DNA from: M3007 sp038203695
GTDB lineage: Bacteria; Bacteroidota; Bacteroidia; Chitinophagales; Saprospiraceae
Direction: 5' to 3'
NCBI GenBank assembly: GCA_038203695.1
Contig: JBBRDQ010000003.1
Span: 3,826-67,825 of the forward strand
Length of the DNA stretch: 64,000 bases
Made by a program: the position numbers and the translations under genes. The stretch's first letter is position 1; each line of letters starts with the position of its first letter. Below the pieces are notes generated by a model that was not told where the DNA came from, made no database searches, and saw only the letters and a program-made list of their open reading frames with translations. This document shows, one piece after another, positions 16,441 to 24,423 of the stretch.

Positions 16441-16529
16441 AAAAAAAATAGGCTGATTTTGATTGCCAAGGCTAGTGACGACATTAGACTTTGAGTTACC
16501 CCGTCACTACCTTGGGCAATCAAAAATCA
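16441..16529 (-). terminator. Long hairpin terminator for fabH
   Basis: Arms 16454-16480 and 16502-16529 pair over about 25 bp with three small indels (for example GATTGCC with GGCAATC, and GTGACG with CGTCAC). An A-run at 16441-16448 becomes a U-tract on the minus strand, so termination of fabH is the main expected use. It sits between convergent genes. Confidence 0.7.
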
Positions 16530-16577
16530 ATATTCGCATTAATCATTAACCGTTAATCATTATCCATTAAAAAACCC

Positions 16578-17546
16578 CTACCACTGAATCACCGTCCCCG
16601 CATACGCCAGTCCGCCGCCAAAGCCGATCAGCAAAATGCGGTCGCCGCGTTTGACTTTTCCGGATTTAATGCCGTTTGAGAGCGCGATCGGAATGGTGGC
16701 AGAAGAGGTATTGCCAAAATCGACAATGCTCTCCAGTACCTTTTCCATCGGGAAATCCAGTTCTTTACAAATGGCTTCCAGGATGCGCAGGTTTGCGCTG
16801 TGCGGGATGAGCCAATCTAGTTCTTCCAGGGTCAGGTTATTTAATTCCAGCAGGCGTCGGACCTCTGCCGTGACGGTATTGACCGCCCATTTAAAGACGC
16901 GACGGCCATTCTGCACAATGGTCCGGTTCATTTTAAGTGCATGACCGTCAATGCTTTCCGCAAAGCCGGACATGTATAAATCCGATCCGCCTTCGCCATT
17001 GGAGCCGGTAATGCAGGCACCGATATTGCCGGTTTCTGCGGCTTCGATCAGTACTGCGCCGGCACCGTCGCCAAAGAGAAAACACGAGGTGCGATCCGTG
17101 AAATCGGTAACCTTGGAAAGGGTTTCTCCGCCGATCACCAGGATTTTGCGGTGTGATCCACCGGCAATCAAACCTTTGGCCATGATAACGCCATACGAAA
17201 ATCCGGCACAGGCAGCATACACATCCAGCACACCGGTGTGCGGTATTTTAAACCAGTGCTGCACCCGGCAGGCCATACTCGGCATGGGCTGATCCGGCGT
17301 TACGGTGGAGACAATGATCATATCCACGTCTTCCAGACTCACTTGAAATCTCTCAACCAGGTCTTCGACCGCTTTTACGCATAAGTGGCTGGTAAACTCT
17401 TCCGGACCGGTATGATAGCGGGAGCGAATGCCGGTACGCGATACAATCCACTCATCGGTAGTCTCGATGATCGCTTCAAAATATTCATTCGTGATACGCT
17501 TTTCCGGAATAGCCATTCCGATGGCGCTAAGACGGGCTTGTGACAT
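16578..17546 (-). CDS. fabH: 3-oxoacyl-ACP synthase III (FabH-like)
   Basis: 322 residues starting MSQARLSAIG. Catalytic triad: Cys113 (AACAG), His249 (LIPHSANLRI) and Asn279 (DFGNTSSATI). C-terminal GFGGGLAYAG is also typical. FabH condenses an acyl-CoA with malonyl-ACP to start fatty acid synthesis; paralogues act in other pathways, so a specialised role cannot be excluded. A longer start (17603) is possible, but the box TTATTTTG at 17553-17560 lies just before MSQAR and supports the shorter form. Transcribed apart from the upstream DUF2520 gene, with 234 nt between. Confidence 0.92.
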   Translation of the reverse strand: MSQARLSAIGMAIPEKRITNEYFEAIIETTDEWIVSRTGIRSRYHTGPEEFTSHLCVKAVEDLVERFQVSLEDVDMIIVSTVTPDQPMPSMACRVQHWFKIPHTGVLDVYAACAGFSYGVIMAKGLIAGGSHRKILVIGGETLSKVTDFTDRTSCFLFGDGAGAVLIEAAETGNIGACITGSNGEGGSDLYMSGFAESIDGHALKMNRTIVQNGRRVFKWAVNTVTAEVRRLLELNNLTLEELDWLIPHSANLRILEAICKELDFPMEKVLESIVDFGNTSSATIPIALSNGIKSGKVKRGDRILLIGFGGGLAYAGTVIQW

Positions 17547-17780
17547 ATTGGACAAAATAAGACACGCAAGCGAATTTACGCTGCGCAGTTTGATTCGCAT
17601 CAAAATTAGGGCGAATAAACGGAGGCTTTTTTATTTATTTTATATTCCCTTCAATTTAGAATAAAAATAGGCTGAAAAGCAATTATTAGGAATCATAGAG
17701 GCCATTTGCAGTCACGGTCCCCCTACTTATGCTTATCCCATAGAAAGATATTGCCTGGTTTTTAAGTTTCACCGGGCGTA

Positions 17781-18551
17781 TCAGAGGTCCGGATTGATAC
17801 TCGCCGACAGTGTAGCGTACAGTGTTTGCCAGCGCGGATGTTTTTGCAGTAAATCGAGATGGTGTTGTATCGTCTCTGTATCGCCGCGTACCGCCGGCCC
17901 TGTCTGCATACGGGCCGGTGAATCGTGCAGGACTTTGGCCAGCGTCTCTTCCATCAAGGGGTGTAATAATTCAAAAGGCAGGTCTTTTTCATCGAGCAGT
18001 TGTTCGGCGATCGCAAAACAGTGGTTAGCGAAGTTATTGGCGAATACCGCGGCGACATGCAGGGCGGCCCGTTGCTGATCGTCGACCTGATACACCAGAT
18101 TGCCAATCACTTTGGCCGTTTTTTTGAGGAAAAGCACATCCTCTCCGATCGAAGCATCGATGCAAAATGGAATTTTAGACCACAGCGGCGTGCGGTCATG
18201 CGAAAAGGATTGTAAAGGATAAAACACGCCAAAACGGGAAAAATAAGCCGCCAATACGCGGCTTGGCGTCGCCCCCGAAGTATGCGTGACCAGCGCATCG
18301 GGCACCTGTTTCGCCAATGCCTCGGCCACTTCAGGAATGGCATCGTCGCGGACTGCGATAAGCACCCAATCTGCATCCGGGAGCACTTCGGCACAATCGT
18401 CCGTCCATACACAGCCGAGTGCATCGGCCAGCGCTCGCGCGTGTTCCGCCGTTCGACTGATGACCTGCGCAACGGGTAAACCTTTGGATTTCAAACGTTT
18501 ACCCAAATGCCACGCTATACGCCCGGACCCAATAATTACTATTTTTTTCAC
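17781..18551 (-). CDS. Rossmann-fold/DUF2520 protein (NADP-dependent oxidoreductase-like)
   Basis: 256 residues. The N-terminus is a dinucleotide-binding fold (KKIVIIGSGRIAWHLGKRL, GxGxxxxxL), followed by WVLIAVRDDAI and THTSGATPS as in the F420/NADP oxidoreductase group. The C-terminal helical part (AALHVAAVFANNFANHCFAIAEQLL) is the DUF2520 region. Physiological substrate unknown. It starts 45 nt after the ggt stop, so the two are probably one transcript. Confidence 0.85.
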   Translation of the reverse strand: MKKIVIIGSGRIAWHLGKRLKSKGLPVAQVISRTAEHARALADALGCVWTDDCAEVLPDADWVLIAVRDDAIPEVAEALAKQVPDALVTHTSGATPSRVLAAYFSRFGVFYPLQSFSHDRTPLWSKIPFCIDASIGEDVLFLKKTAKVIGNLVYQVDDQQRAALHVAAVFANNFANHCFAIAEQLLDEKDLPFELLHPLMEETLAKVLHDSPARMQTGPAVRGDTETIQHHLDLLQKHPRWQTLYATLSASINPDL

Positions 18552-18596
18552 TGCTAATGATTAACCGTTCACTATTTTCACTGTTCACTCTCTAGC

Positions 18597-20306
18597 CTAA
18601 AACCCTCCCGCACAGTCATCCCCCCGCCCGTCTGCCACACCTTGCCAGTCGCCGGTAGACAGTCGGATGATCGCTTCCACCCGGCCGATAGGGCTGCGCG
18701 GATCGACCGTATGGCCCATTTCCGTCAATTTTACCAGTACGTCATCGCTAAACACCCCTTCTTCGATGGAAATTTTATCGGGCAGCCACTGGTGGTGAAA
18801 GCGTTTGGCCTGTATGGCATCCGGTAAAGACAGGCCGAAATCGGCTACATTGACAATAATCTGAAAGACACTGGTCGGAATGGTCGTCCCGCCCGGTGTA
18901 CCCAGCACCATCCAGGTTTTATTCGCTTTGGTAACAATGGTGGGGGTCATGCTGCTCAAAGGGCGTTTGTTGGGCGCAATCGCATTGGCTTTGCCGCCGA
19001 CTGCTCCGTACAGATTAGGGGTGCCGGGCTTAGCGCTGAAATCATCCATTTCATTGTTCAAAATAAAACCGCCACCGGACACGACCGTCCGCGAACCGTA
19101 ACTATCATTGAGGGTAGTGGTCACGGAAACCGCATTGCCCTGGCGATCGACGATGTTATAATGCGTAGTTTCTTCGCTTTCTTTAATCACCCCGGCGCTA
19201 ATTTTTGCACTGGCGGAAGCCTTGGCTGCGTTGAAATCTGCCATCCGGCCTTTGATGTAAGTCGGGTCCGTCAGTGTTTTCAGCGGAACTTTCCAGAAAT
19301 CCGGGTCGCCCATGTACTCCGCGCGGTCGGCATAGGCGCGTCGTTCGGCTTCGGCCATCAGGTGCACGGCGGCCACACTGTGCAGGCCATAATCTTTTAA
19401 GGGATAATTGCCCACCATACCCAGCAATTGCCGTAGAATAATGCCGCCGCTACTCGGGGGTGGCATGGTGATAATGTGCATATCGCGATAGTCGAACTCA
19501 AGGGGCGTACGCCAGACACTGTGGTAGTTCTTTAAATCTTCCTCGGTAATCAGCCCACCTTTTTTCTTCATCTCATTGACGATCAGCGCCGCCGTACCGC
19601 CGGCATAAAACGCCTCCCGGCCGTCGCCAGCGATGCGATTCAGGGTGTTGCCGAGGTCTTTCTGGATCAGCCAGTCGCCGGCCACCCAGTCCTGCACGCT
19701 AATGAATGCTGGAATAATGCTGGAATTTCGCGCAAAAGTCAGTTTTTCGCCGTTCAATTGTGCTGCTTCCTGGGCGGTGATCTGGTAGCCCTTATTGGCA
19801 AGTTCTACCGCCGGGTTCACCAGTTCTACCCAGGGCAGGCTGCCATATTTCTTGTGCGCTTCCCACATGCCATCTACCGTGCCGGGGACGCCGCAAGCGA
19901 GTGCGCCGACACGACTGCGGCTTCCGATTACCTTACCAGTTGAGTCCTGGTACATTTTTTCGGTCGCTGCGGCTGGCGCTTTTTCCCGGTAATCCAGGGC
20001 CGCTACTTTGCCTTTGCTATCGCGCAGCAGCAGGAAGCCGCCACCGCCGATATTGCCGGCCTGCGGGTACACTACGGCCAGGGCAAATTGCACCGCTACC
20101 GCAGCGTCGATGGCATTGCCGCCTTTGCGCAGGATGTCGAGCCCGACTTTGGTGGCCAGTGGATGGGCTGAAACCACCATAACACTGTCGCCCAGCGCTT
20201 CTTTGTTAATTTTATAAGGGAATGGAACAATCTGAGCCGTTGAATTGCAGACGATAGACAGGAGCAGTGCGAAGAATAAGAGTATGTTTTTCAATTTCAA
20301 CATCAT
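18597..20306 (-). CDS. ggt: Gamma-glutamyltransferase
   Basis: 569 residues with a signal peptide (about 1-24, ending NSTAQ). Substrate-binding and maturation motifs are intact: GGNAIDAAVA, GNIGGGGF, PPPSSGG, and the autocleavage site SEETTHYN with the new N-terminal nucleophile Thr about 380; DRQGNAVSVTTTLN and SSMTPTI follow. The proenzyme splits into two subunits and transfers or hydrolyses the gamma-glutamyl group of glutathione-like compounds in the periplasm. Either of two consecutive Met codons may be the start. An exact -7 box is present at 20325-20332. Confidence 0.95.
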   Translation of the reverse strand: MMLKLKNILLFFALLLSIVCNSTAQIVPFPYKINKEALGDSVMVVSAHPLATKVGLDILRKGGNAIDAAVAVQFALAVVYPQAGNIGGGGFLLLRDSKGKVAALDYREKAPAAATEKMYQDSTGKVIGSRSRVGALACGVPGTVDGMWEAHKKYGSLPWVELVNPAVELANKGYQITAQEAAQLNGEKLTFARNSSIIPAFISVQDWVAGDWLIQKDLGNTLNRIAGDGREAFYAGGTAALIVNEMKKKGGLITEEDLKNYHSVWRTPLEFDYRDMHIITMPPPSSGGIILRQLLGMVGNYPLKDYGLHSVAAVHLMAEAERRAYADRAEYMGDPDFWKVPLKTLTDPTYIKGRMADFNAAKASASAKISAGVIKESEETTHYNIVDRQGNAVSVTTTLNDSYGSRTVVSGGGFILNNEMDDFSAKPGTPNLYGAVGGKANAIAPNKRPLSSMTPTIVTKANKTWMVLGTPGGTTIPTSVFQIIVNVADFGLSLPDAIQAKRFHHQWLPDKISIEEGVFSDDVLVKLTEMGHTVDPRSPIGRVEAIIRLSTGDWQGVADGRGDDCAGGF

Positions 20307-20324
20307 TTATGAATAATTTGAACG

Positions 20325-20332
20325 CAAACGTA
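20325..20332 (-). promoter_or_regulatory. -7 box of ggt
   Basis: TACGTTTG on the minus strand, exact TAnnTTTG, 18 nt before the ggt start; divergent from the box at 20404-20411. Confidence 0.6.
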
Positions 20333-20403
20333 GCGAAAATCAAGGTTATTGAGCGTTGCTATAATTTTTCGGTAAAAACTTGGTTTGTGATTGGCATACA
20401 CCC

Positions 20404-20411
20404 TACTTTTG
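20404..20411 (+). promoter_or_regulatory. -7 box of the GDF-repeat gene
   Basis: TACTTTTG, exact TAnnTTTG, 17 nt before a TTG start codon; TTG/TTTG triplets lie at 20380-20387. It supports the non-ATG start of the next gene. Confidence 0.6.
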
Positions 20412-20428
20412 GGAAAAAATAGACTGTT

Positions 20429-20926
20429 TTGATCGAAAAAAATAACATTTCGCAAGCCGAACTGGTACAAAAAGTACGCCCTCTGTTCGAAAAAGAAGGT
20501 GAAATTTACCACAAATTTCGCAACATTCTGGCCAGACAGGCCGCCGGTGGCGAACGTATCGACTCTATCACCGGTGATGGATTAGAAACCACCAAAGTCG
20601 CCAAGGAAGGTGACTTCATCGTCCAAAATCAAACCAAAGCCGGGGAGCAGTACATTGTCTCCCCCCAGAAATTTGCCGAAAAATACCAGCACATCGGCCC
20701 TGTGGAAAATGATTTTCACGAATACAAACCCCTGGGAAAGATCACCGCGCTTGAATTGACTGCGGAGCGTTTAAAGGCGCTGGACTTGCCGGAAGAATTT
20801 CATTTTATGGCCGCCTGGGATGAAGCGATGGTGGCAAAAGAAGGCGACTTTCTGGCTACTGATCCGAAAATTCAGGAAGTATACCGCATTGCCCGCGCCG
20901 AATTTTTTGAAACTTATAAAAAGTAA
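20429..20926 (+). CDS. Small soluble protein with two KEGDF repeats (PGDYG-like; TTG start)
   Basis: 165 residues, start codon TTG. Two similar segments are visible: VAKEGDFIVQNQTKAGEQY followed by SPQKFAEKY, and VAKEGDFLATDPKIQEVYRI followed by AEFFETY. The first resembles the PGDYG-type domain (GD, then an aromatic strand, then F..Y), so a duplicated domain is likely. No enzyme motif is seen. No in-frame ATG exists before the middle of the domain, and the -7 box 17 nt upstream leaves little room for another start. It is followed after 36 nt by a DUF4231 gene, probably one operon. Confidence 0.75.
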   Translation: MIEKNNISQAELVQKVRPLFEKEGEIYHKFRNILARQAAGGERIDSITGDGLETTKVAKEGDFIVQNQTKAGEQYIVSPQKFAEKYQHIGPVENDFHEYKPLGKITALELTAERLKALDLPEEFHFMAAWDEAMVAKEGDFLATDPKIQEVYRIARAEFFETYKK

Positions 20927-20962
20927 GTACCATCTTTCATTTCAAAACGTACAGCCCAATCG

Positions 20963-21457
20963 ATGCAAACTGAAAACGAAACCAACGCCTCCGGTCCAGG
21001 TCCCGACCAGGTCTATCAGCAAAATAGAATTGAAGACCAGTTAAAGTACTACAGCGACAAGAGCAAAACCAATAAAAGATGGTACCATGTCAGCCGGATG
21101 GTGGTCATCGTAAGCGGTGCGCTAATCCCGCTGTGTGTGGGATATTCAGAAAGTCTTCCCAATCTGAAATATATCACCGGACTGCTCGGTATTGCAGTCG
21201 CCATGACCGAAGGGCTTATCAGCCTGAAAAAATGGAAAGACAACTGGTTTACCTACCGGTTGACCGCCGAGCGCTTGCGCCGGGAGCAGTTCATGTATCA
21301 AAATCTCGCCGGGATCTATCGGACTGATGCGGACCCGCTCAAAACTTTTGTCGAGCGTGCCGAACAGATTATGGATTCTGAAAATGCCACTTGGGTCAAC
21401 TACCGCGGACAGGACAACGGCAGTGCGGAAAAAGATAACAGTGCTGTTTCAGACTAA
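20963..21457 (+). CDS. DUF4231 membrane protein
   Basis: 164 residues. A Gln/Asn-rich cytoplasmic N-terminus, two membrane helices (VVIVSGALIPLCVGY at about 48-62 and ITGLLGIAVAMTEGLISL at about 71-88), then a charged helix (WFTYRLTAERLRREQFMYQN) that is the hallmark of DUF4231/SLATT-like proteins. SLATT-type proteins are suspected membrane effectors in some conflict systems, but here no nucleotide-sensing partner is adjacent. The gene ends 2 nt from the end of the convergent GH13 gene. Confidence 0.8.
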   Translation: MQTENETNASGPGPDQVYQQNRIEDQLKYYSDKSKTNKRWYHVSRMVVIVSGALIPLCVGYSESLPNLKYITGLLGIAVAMTEGLISLKKWKDNWFTYRLTAERLRREQFMYQNLAGIYRTDADPLKTFVERAEQIMDSENATWVNYRGQDNGSAEKDNSAVSD

Positions 21458-21459
21458 CA

Positions 21460-23358
21460 TCAAGGCATTAATTCCCACACTATCGGACTGTTTTTGGTAA
21501 TTTTCAAGGTGTGCAGATCGGTGATAATGGCCCCCGTAGTCACATCTTTTGCCTGCGTAAATCCCTGCATTCTTTCCGCAAAGCGGGATAAATCTATTTC
21601 CATATCCTTGTTGGCCGTATTTAAAAAGACAGCTACGGTTTTGGCTGTGTCATACCGGAAATAAGTGTAAACGCCGTCGACCGGTACGAACTGCATCAAT
21701 TTGCCGGTTTGCAGCGCGGGTGTTTCATTGCGGTAGCGAATCAGCGTGCGAGCGTAATTGAAGGCTGCCTGCTCTTGTTCCGTACGCCCAGCAGCCGTAA
21801 ATTTATTGACCTTATCGCCTGCCCAGCCGCCGGGAAAGTCTTTGCGGATATTGCCGTGCGAAGGCGATGCGTTGCCGGTGCCCAATAATTCCGTCCCGTA
21901 ATAGATCTGTGGAATGCCGCGCGTAGTCAACAGAAAAGCCATTCCACTGCGGTATTTATCATAATTTTCGCCTATAGTGGTATAAAACCGGGTAAAATCG
22001 TGGTTGTCGAGCATCACCATATTTCGGTAGGGATCCTCGTAAAAATAATCCTGTGCCAGCGTGTAATAAATGCGGCTCGCGCCTTCGGTCCAGCCTTGTT
22101 CGCGGGTGAGCGCTTCCTGAATGGCAAAACACAATTGGAAGTCGATCACACCGGGCAAATTAGAATCAAAATTGCCGCGCTTGAGCGGTTGATTATCGGC
22201 AAAATATCCCTGCACCGGCACGGCATTCTCCCATATTTCCCCAAACATGTTGAGTTTTGGATACTCCTCGCGCAACTCTTTGCACCAGCGGGAGCAGAAC
22301 GGCTGATCGGAATACGTGTAGGTATCGATGCGCAGATCGTCAAAACCGGCGTATTCAATCCACCAGATGGCCTGTTGGATCAGATAAGTAGCCACGTGCG
22401 GATTGCGCTGGTTCAGATCCGGCATACTTGTATCGAACCATCCATCGGTAAAGTGTTTTATATCTGCTTGGGCCGCATACGGATCTACCAGCGTGGGTGC
22501 GCGGTAGGTCGTACGGGTGAAAGACGGCCACTGATTGATCCAGTCCTGAAAAGGCAAATCTTGCATCCAGTAATGATTGCTGCCGATATGGTTGAGTACT
22601 ACATCGCGAATCACCTTCAGGCCCCGGCGATGGCATTCGCTGATCAGATTCTGTAATTGTTCGTTGGAGCCGAAGCGCCGGTCTACCCGGTAATGATCCG
22701 TCACGGCATAACCGTGGTACGAGGCATGTTTTTGGTCATTTTCCAGTTCCGGATTAATCCAGATCGTATTAACGCCCAGATCCTGCACATAATCCAGGTG
22801 ATCGCTGATACCTTTCAGGTCGCCGCCGTGCCGGCCGACCAACGAGTCGCGTTCCAGTCCTTGCAGCATGCCGGGTACGTTGTCATTGGAAGGATCGCCG
22901 TTGGCAAAACGATCGGGAAAAATGAGATAGACCACATCGCGGGAGGTGACGCCCTGCGCTTTGGGGGCCAGGGTGCGGGCCAGGATCGGAAATTCCCGGG
23001 TAAACGTGCTGGTGCCATTGGTGAAGATAATGGGCAGTCGCTGCGCCGGCGCTTTCGGTTTTATTTCCAGGGTGACGAACAGGTAATTCGGGCTGTCGCC
23101 TTTTGTGACACTCACCAGTTTTATGCCGGTGTTTTTGCCGAGGGTCACCGTGTAACTGCCCAGCCCAGCCTTACGGATCAGTATTTCGACCTTGTTGTGT
23201 TGCATCCCGGCCCACCAGTTAGCCGGCTCCAGGCGGATATCGGGGTTTGGTCCGGGCACCGTGCGCGTAGTCAGCGGAGTGGAGTAGGGGTTGCCGAGGT
23301 AGTTGTTGCAGGCCGATGACCCGATCAGGAACAAAGTGCAGAAAAATACAATACGCAT
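21460..23358 (-). CDS. Surface GH13 lipoprotein (cyclomaltodextrinase/neopullulanase-like)
   Basis: 632 residues. Lipoprotein signal with Cys17 (LIGSSAC). Residues about 42-130 form the N-terminal Ig-like domain of cyclomaltodextrinases. The GH13 barrel follows: VYLIFPDRFANGD, DVVLNHIG, DLRIDTY with nucleophile Asp345, FGEIWEN with acid/base Glu374, and LDNHDFTRF with Asp454. The ending matches the C-terminal beta domain of the same enzymes. It likely trims malto-oligosaccharides at the outer membrane or in the periplasm, as SusA-type enzymes do. No SusC/SusD pair is nearby, so it is not part of a classical starch utilisation locus. Confidence 0.93.
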   Translation of the reverse strand: MRIVFFCTLFLIGSSACNNYLGNPYSTPLTTRTVPGPNPDIRLEPANWWAGMQHNKVEILIRKAGLGSYTVTLGKNTGIKLVSVTKGDSPNYLFVTLEIKPKAPAQRLPIIFTNGTSTFTREFPILARTLAPKAQGVTSRDVVYLIFPDRFANGDPSNDNVPGMLQGLERDSLVGRHGGDLKGISDHLDYVQDLGVNTIWINPELENDQKHASYHGYAVTDHYRVDRRFGSNEQLQNLISECHRRGLKVIRDVVLNHIGSNHYWMQDLPFQDWINQWPSFTRTTYRAPTLVDPYAAQADIKHFTDGWFDTSMPDLNQRNPHVATYLIQQAIWWIEYAGFDDLRIDTYTYSDQPFCSRWCKELREEYPKLNMFGEIWENAVPVQGYFADNQPLKRGNFDSNLPGVIDFQLCFAIQEALTREQGWTEGASRIYYTLAQDYFYEDPYRNMVMLDNHDFTRFYTTIGENYDKYRSGMAFLLTTRGIPQIYYGTELLGTGNASPSHGNIRKDFPGGWAGDKVNKFTAAGRTEQEQAAFNYARTLIRYRNETPALQTGKLMQFVPVDGVYTYFRYDTAKTVAVFLNTANKDMEIDLSRFAERMQGFTQAKDVTTGAIITDLHTLKITKNSPIVWELMP

Positions 23359-23374
23359 AAAAAGAAGGCGATAA

Positions 23375-23422
23375 GATAAAAAAAGCCACGAATTGCGCGC
23401 TTAAGGCTGGCAAATCGTGGCT
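23375..23422 (-). terminator. Intrinsic terminator after the GlsB/YeaQ-like gene
   Basis: AGCCACGA (23384-23391) pairs with TCGTGGCT (23415-23422); the minus strand continues into a T-run. It lies between the small membrane-protein gene and the downstream GH13 gene. Confidence 0.8.
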
Positions 23423-23447
23423 GTTGTGCTGGACAATTACCGATAGT

Positions 23448-23705
23448 TTATCTCGGCTGCCGGATTAATCCGATCAAAAAAAGCAGGATTAATGCGCCTA
23501 CTACGCCAGTGGCGATATGGCTGAATAATCCCGTGCCGATGTGCCAACCCATGCGAGCAAACAACCAGGAACCGATAAAACTGCCGATAATACCAATGAC
23601 GATGTTACCGAGCAAACCAAAACCGTAACCCTGGCGAATAAAACCGGCCAGCCAGCCAGATGCAGCACCAATGAATAGGGTGATCAAAAGTGAAGTTAGA
23701 TCCAT
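23448..23705 (-). CDS. GlsB/YeaQ/YmgE family membrane protein
   Basis: 85 residues starting MDLTSLLITLF; an earlier in-frame Met 33 nt upstream is less likely. Three membrane helices are rich in Gly (GAASGWLAGFI, GLLGNIVIGIIGSFIGSWLF, GVVGALILLFLIGLI), the pattern of the YeaQ/GlsB stress-associated family. Function in the family is not established beyond envelope stress association. Flanked by terminators on both sides, so it is a single-gene transcript. Confidence 0.88.
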   Translation of the reverse strand: MDLTSLLITLFIGAASGWLAGFIRQGYGFGLLGNIVIGIIGSFIGSWLFARMGWHIGTGLFSHIATGVVGALILLFLIGLIRQPR

Positions 23706-23777
23706 AGTTAATAGAATTTTATGTTGAAATAATGGCAAAGGTCAATTAATAAATGAATATTTTTTTCGAAAAACAAA

Positions 23778-23817
23778 AAAACAACCCGCCACGACCAAAG
23801 TCGCAACGGGTTGTTTT
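23778..23817 (-). terminator. Intrinsic terminator after the acidic-protein gene
   Basis: AAAACAACCCG (23778-23788) pairs perfectly with CGGGTTGTTTT (23807-23817), with an A-run to its left that reads as a U-tract on the minus strand. Confidence 0.75.
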
Positions 23818-23861
23818 AGCAACAGCAGGAAGCACTGCTTGCGCACAGTACGATGCAATGC

Positions 23862-24272
23862 CTAATATTCCGTATCGTCGGGAACATCGCGGTCATCGTC
23901 GTCATCGCGACGGCGGGTTACAATGATATGATCATCTTCATCGGAGGAACCATCATCTCCCAAATCATCATCGTCTTCGCCTCTGCCGTCGAATTCGTCA
24001 TCCACCTCCACTTCGGCGAAGTTTTCCCGCAAGTGACCTTCATCGTCGTAGTCCACGTCCTCTTTAACGAGGCGTTTGGCTTCCAGCATGGTCATGCGGA
24101 TAAGATAATAAGTATCCTCAGCCTCAAAAGGCAGGGCGGATACTTTTTTTCCCTGTTTGTCCGTGTAACTTACGAGACTTTCAGCGTACCCGTTAGGGTA
24201 CTTCATTTTGACGAGCCGGACGATATCTTCCGTGAGGGCATCGTAGTCTTTAACAACGCGTTTCTTAGCCAA
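23862..24272 (-). CDS. Conserved hypothetical protein with acidic C-terminal tail
   Basis: 136 residues. The N-terminal ~80 residues form a compact domain (VVKDYDALTEDIVRLVKMKYP, VSALPFEAEDTYYLIRM) that I recall as a short conserved hypothetical family in Bacteroidota. The last ~45 residues are almost entirely Asp/Glu with one basic patch (VTRRRDD). Such a tail suggests binding to basic protein or cation surfaces; no enzymatic motif is visible. It has its own promoter and terminator. Confidence 0.8.
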   Translation of the reverse strand: MAKKRVVKDYDALTEDIVRLVKMKYPNGYAESLVSYTDKQGKKVSALPFEAEDTYYLIRMTMLEAKRLVKEDVDYDDEGHLRENFAEVEVDDEFDGRGEDDDDLGDDGSSDEDDHIIVTRRRDDDDDRDVPDDTEY

Positions 24273-24334
24273 GGTCGGGTATTATTTGGTTTTGATAATC
24301 AACACGCTACGTGCATGCAGACACTTTATTGCGG

Positions 24335-24342
24335 CAAATTTA
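24335..24342 (-). promoter_or_regulatory. -7 box of the acidic-protein gene
   Basis: TAAATTTG on the minus strand, an exact TAnnTTTG, 62 nt upstream of the start, with a TTTTG-like -33 about 21 nt further upstream. Confidence 0.5.
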
Positions 24343-24423
24343 AAAGAATGAGTTTTGAAACGGCAAAAAAAATTTTGGTAAAATGTATTTAATTTTTTTT
24401 AGTCCCTAAAACCCCTGATTTAC

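Noticed and set aside
22000..23319. Two ~220-codon plus-strand frames
   Set aside because: Shadows of the minus-strand GH13 lipoprotein, with no family features.
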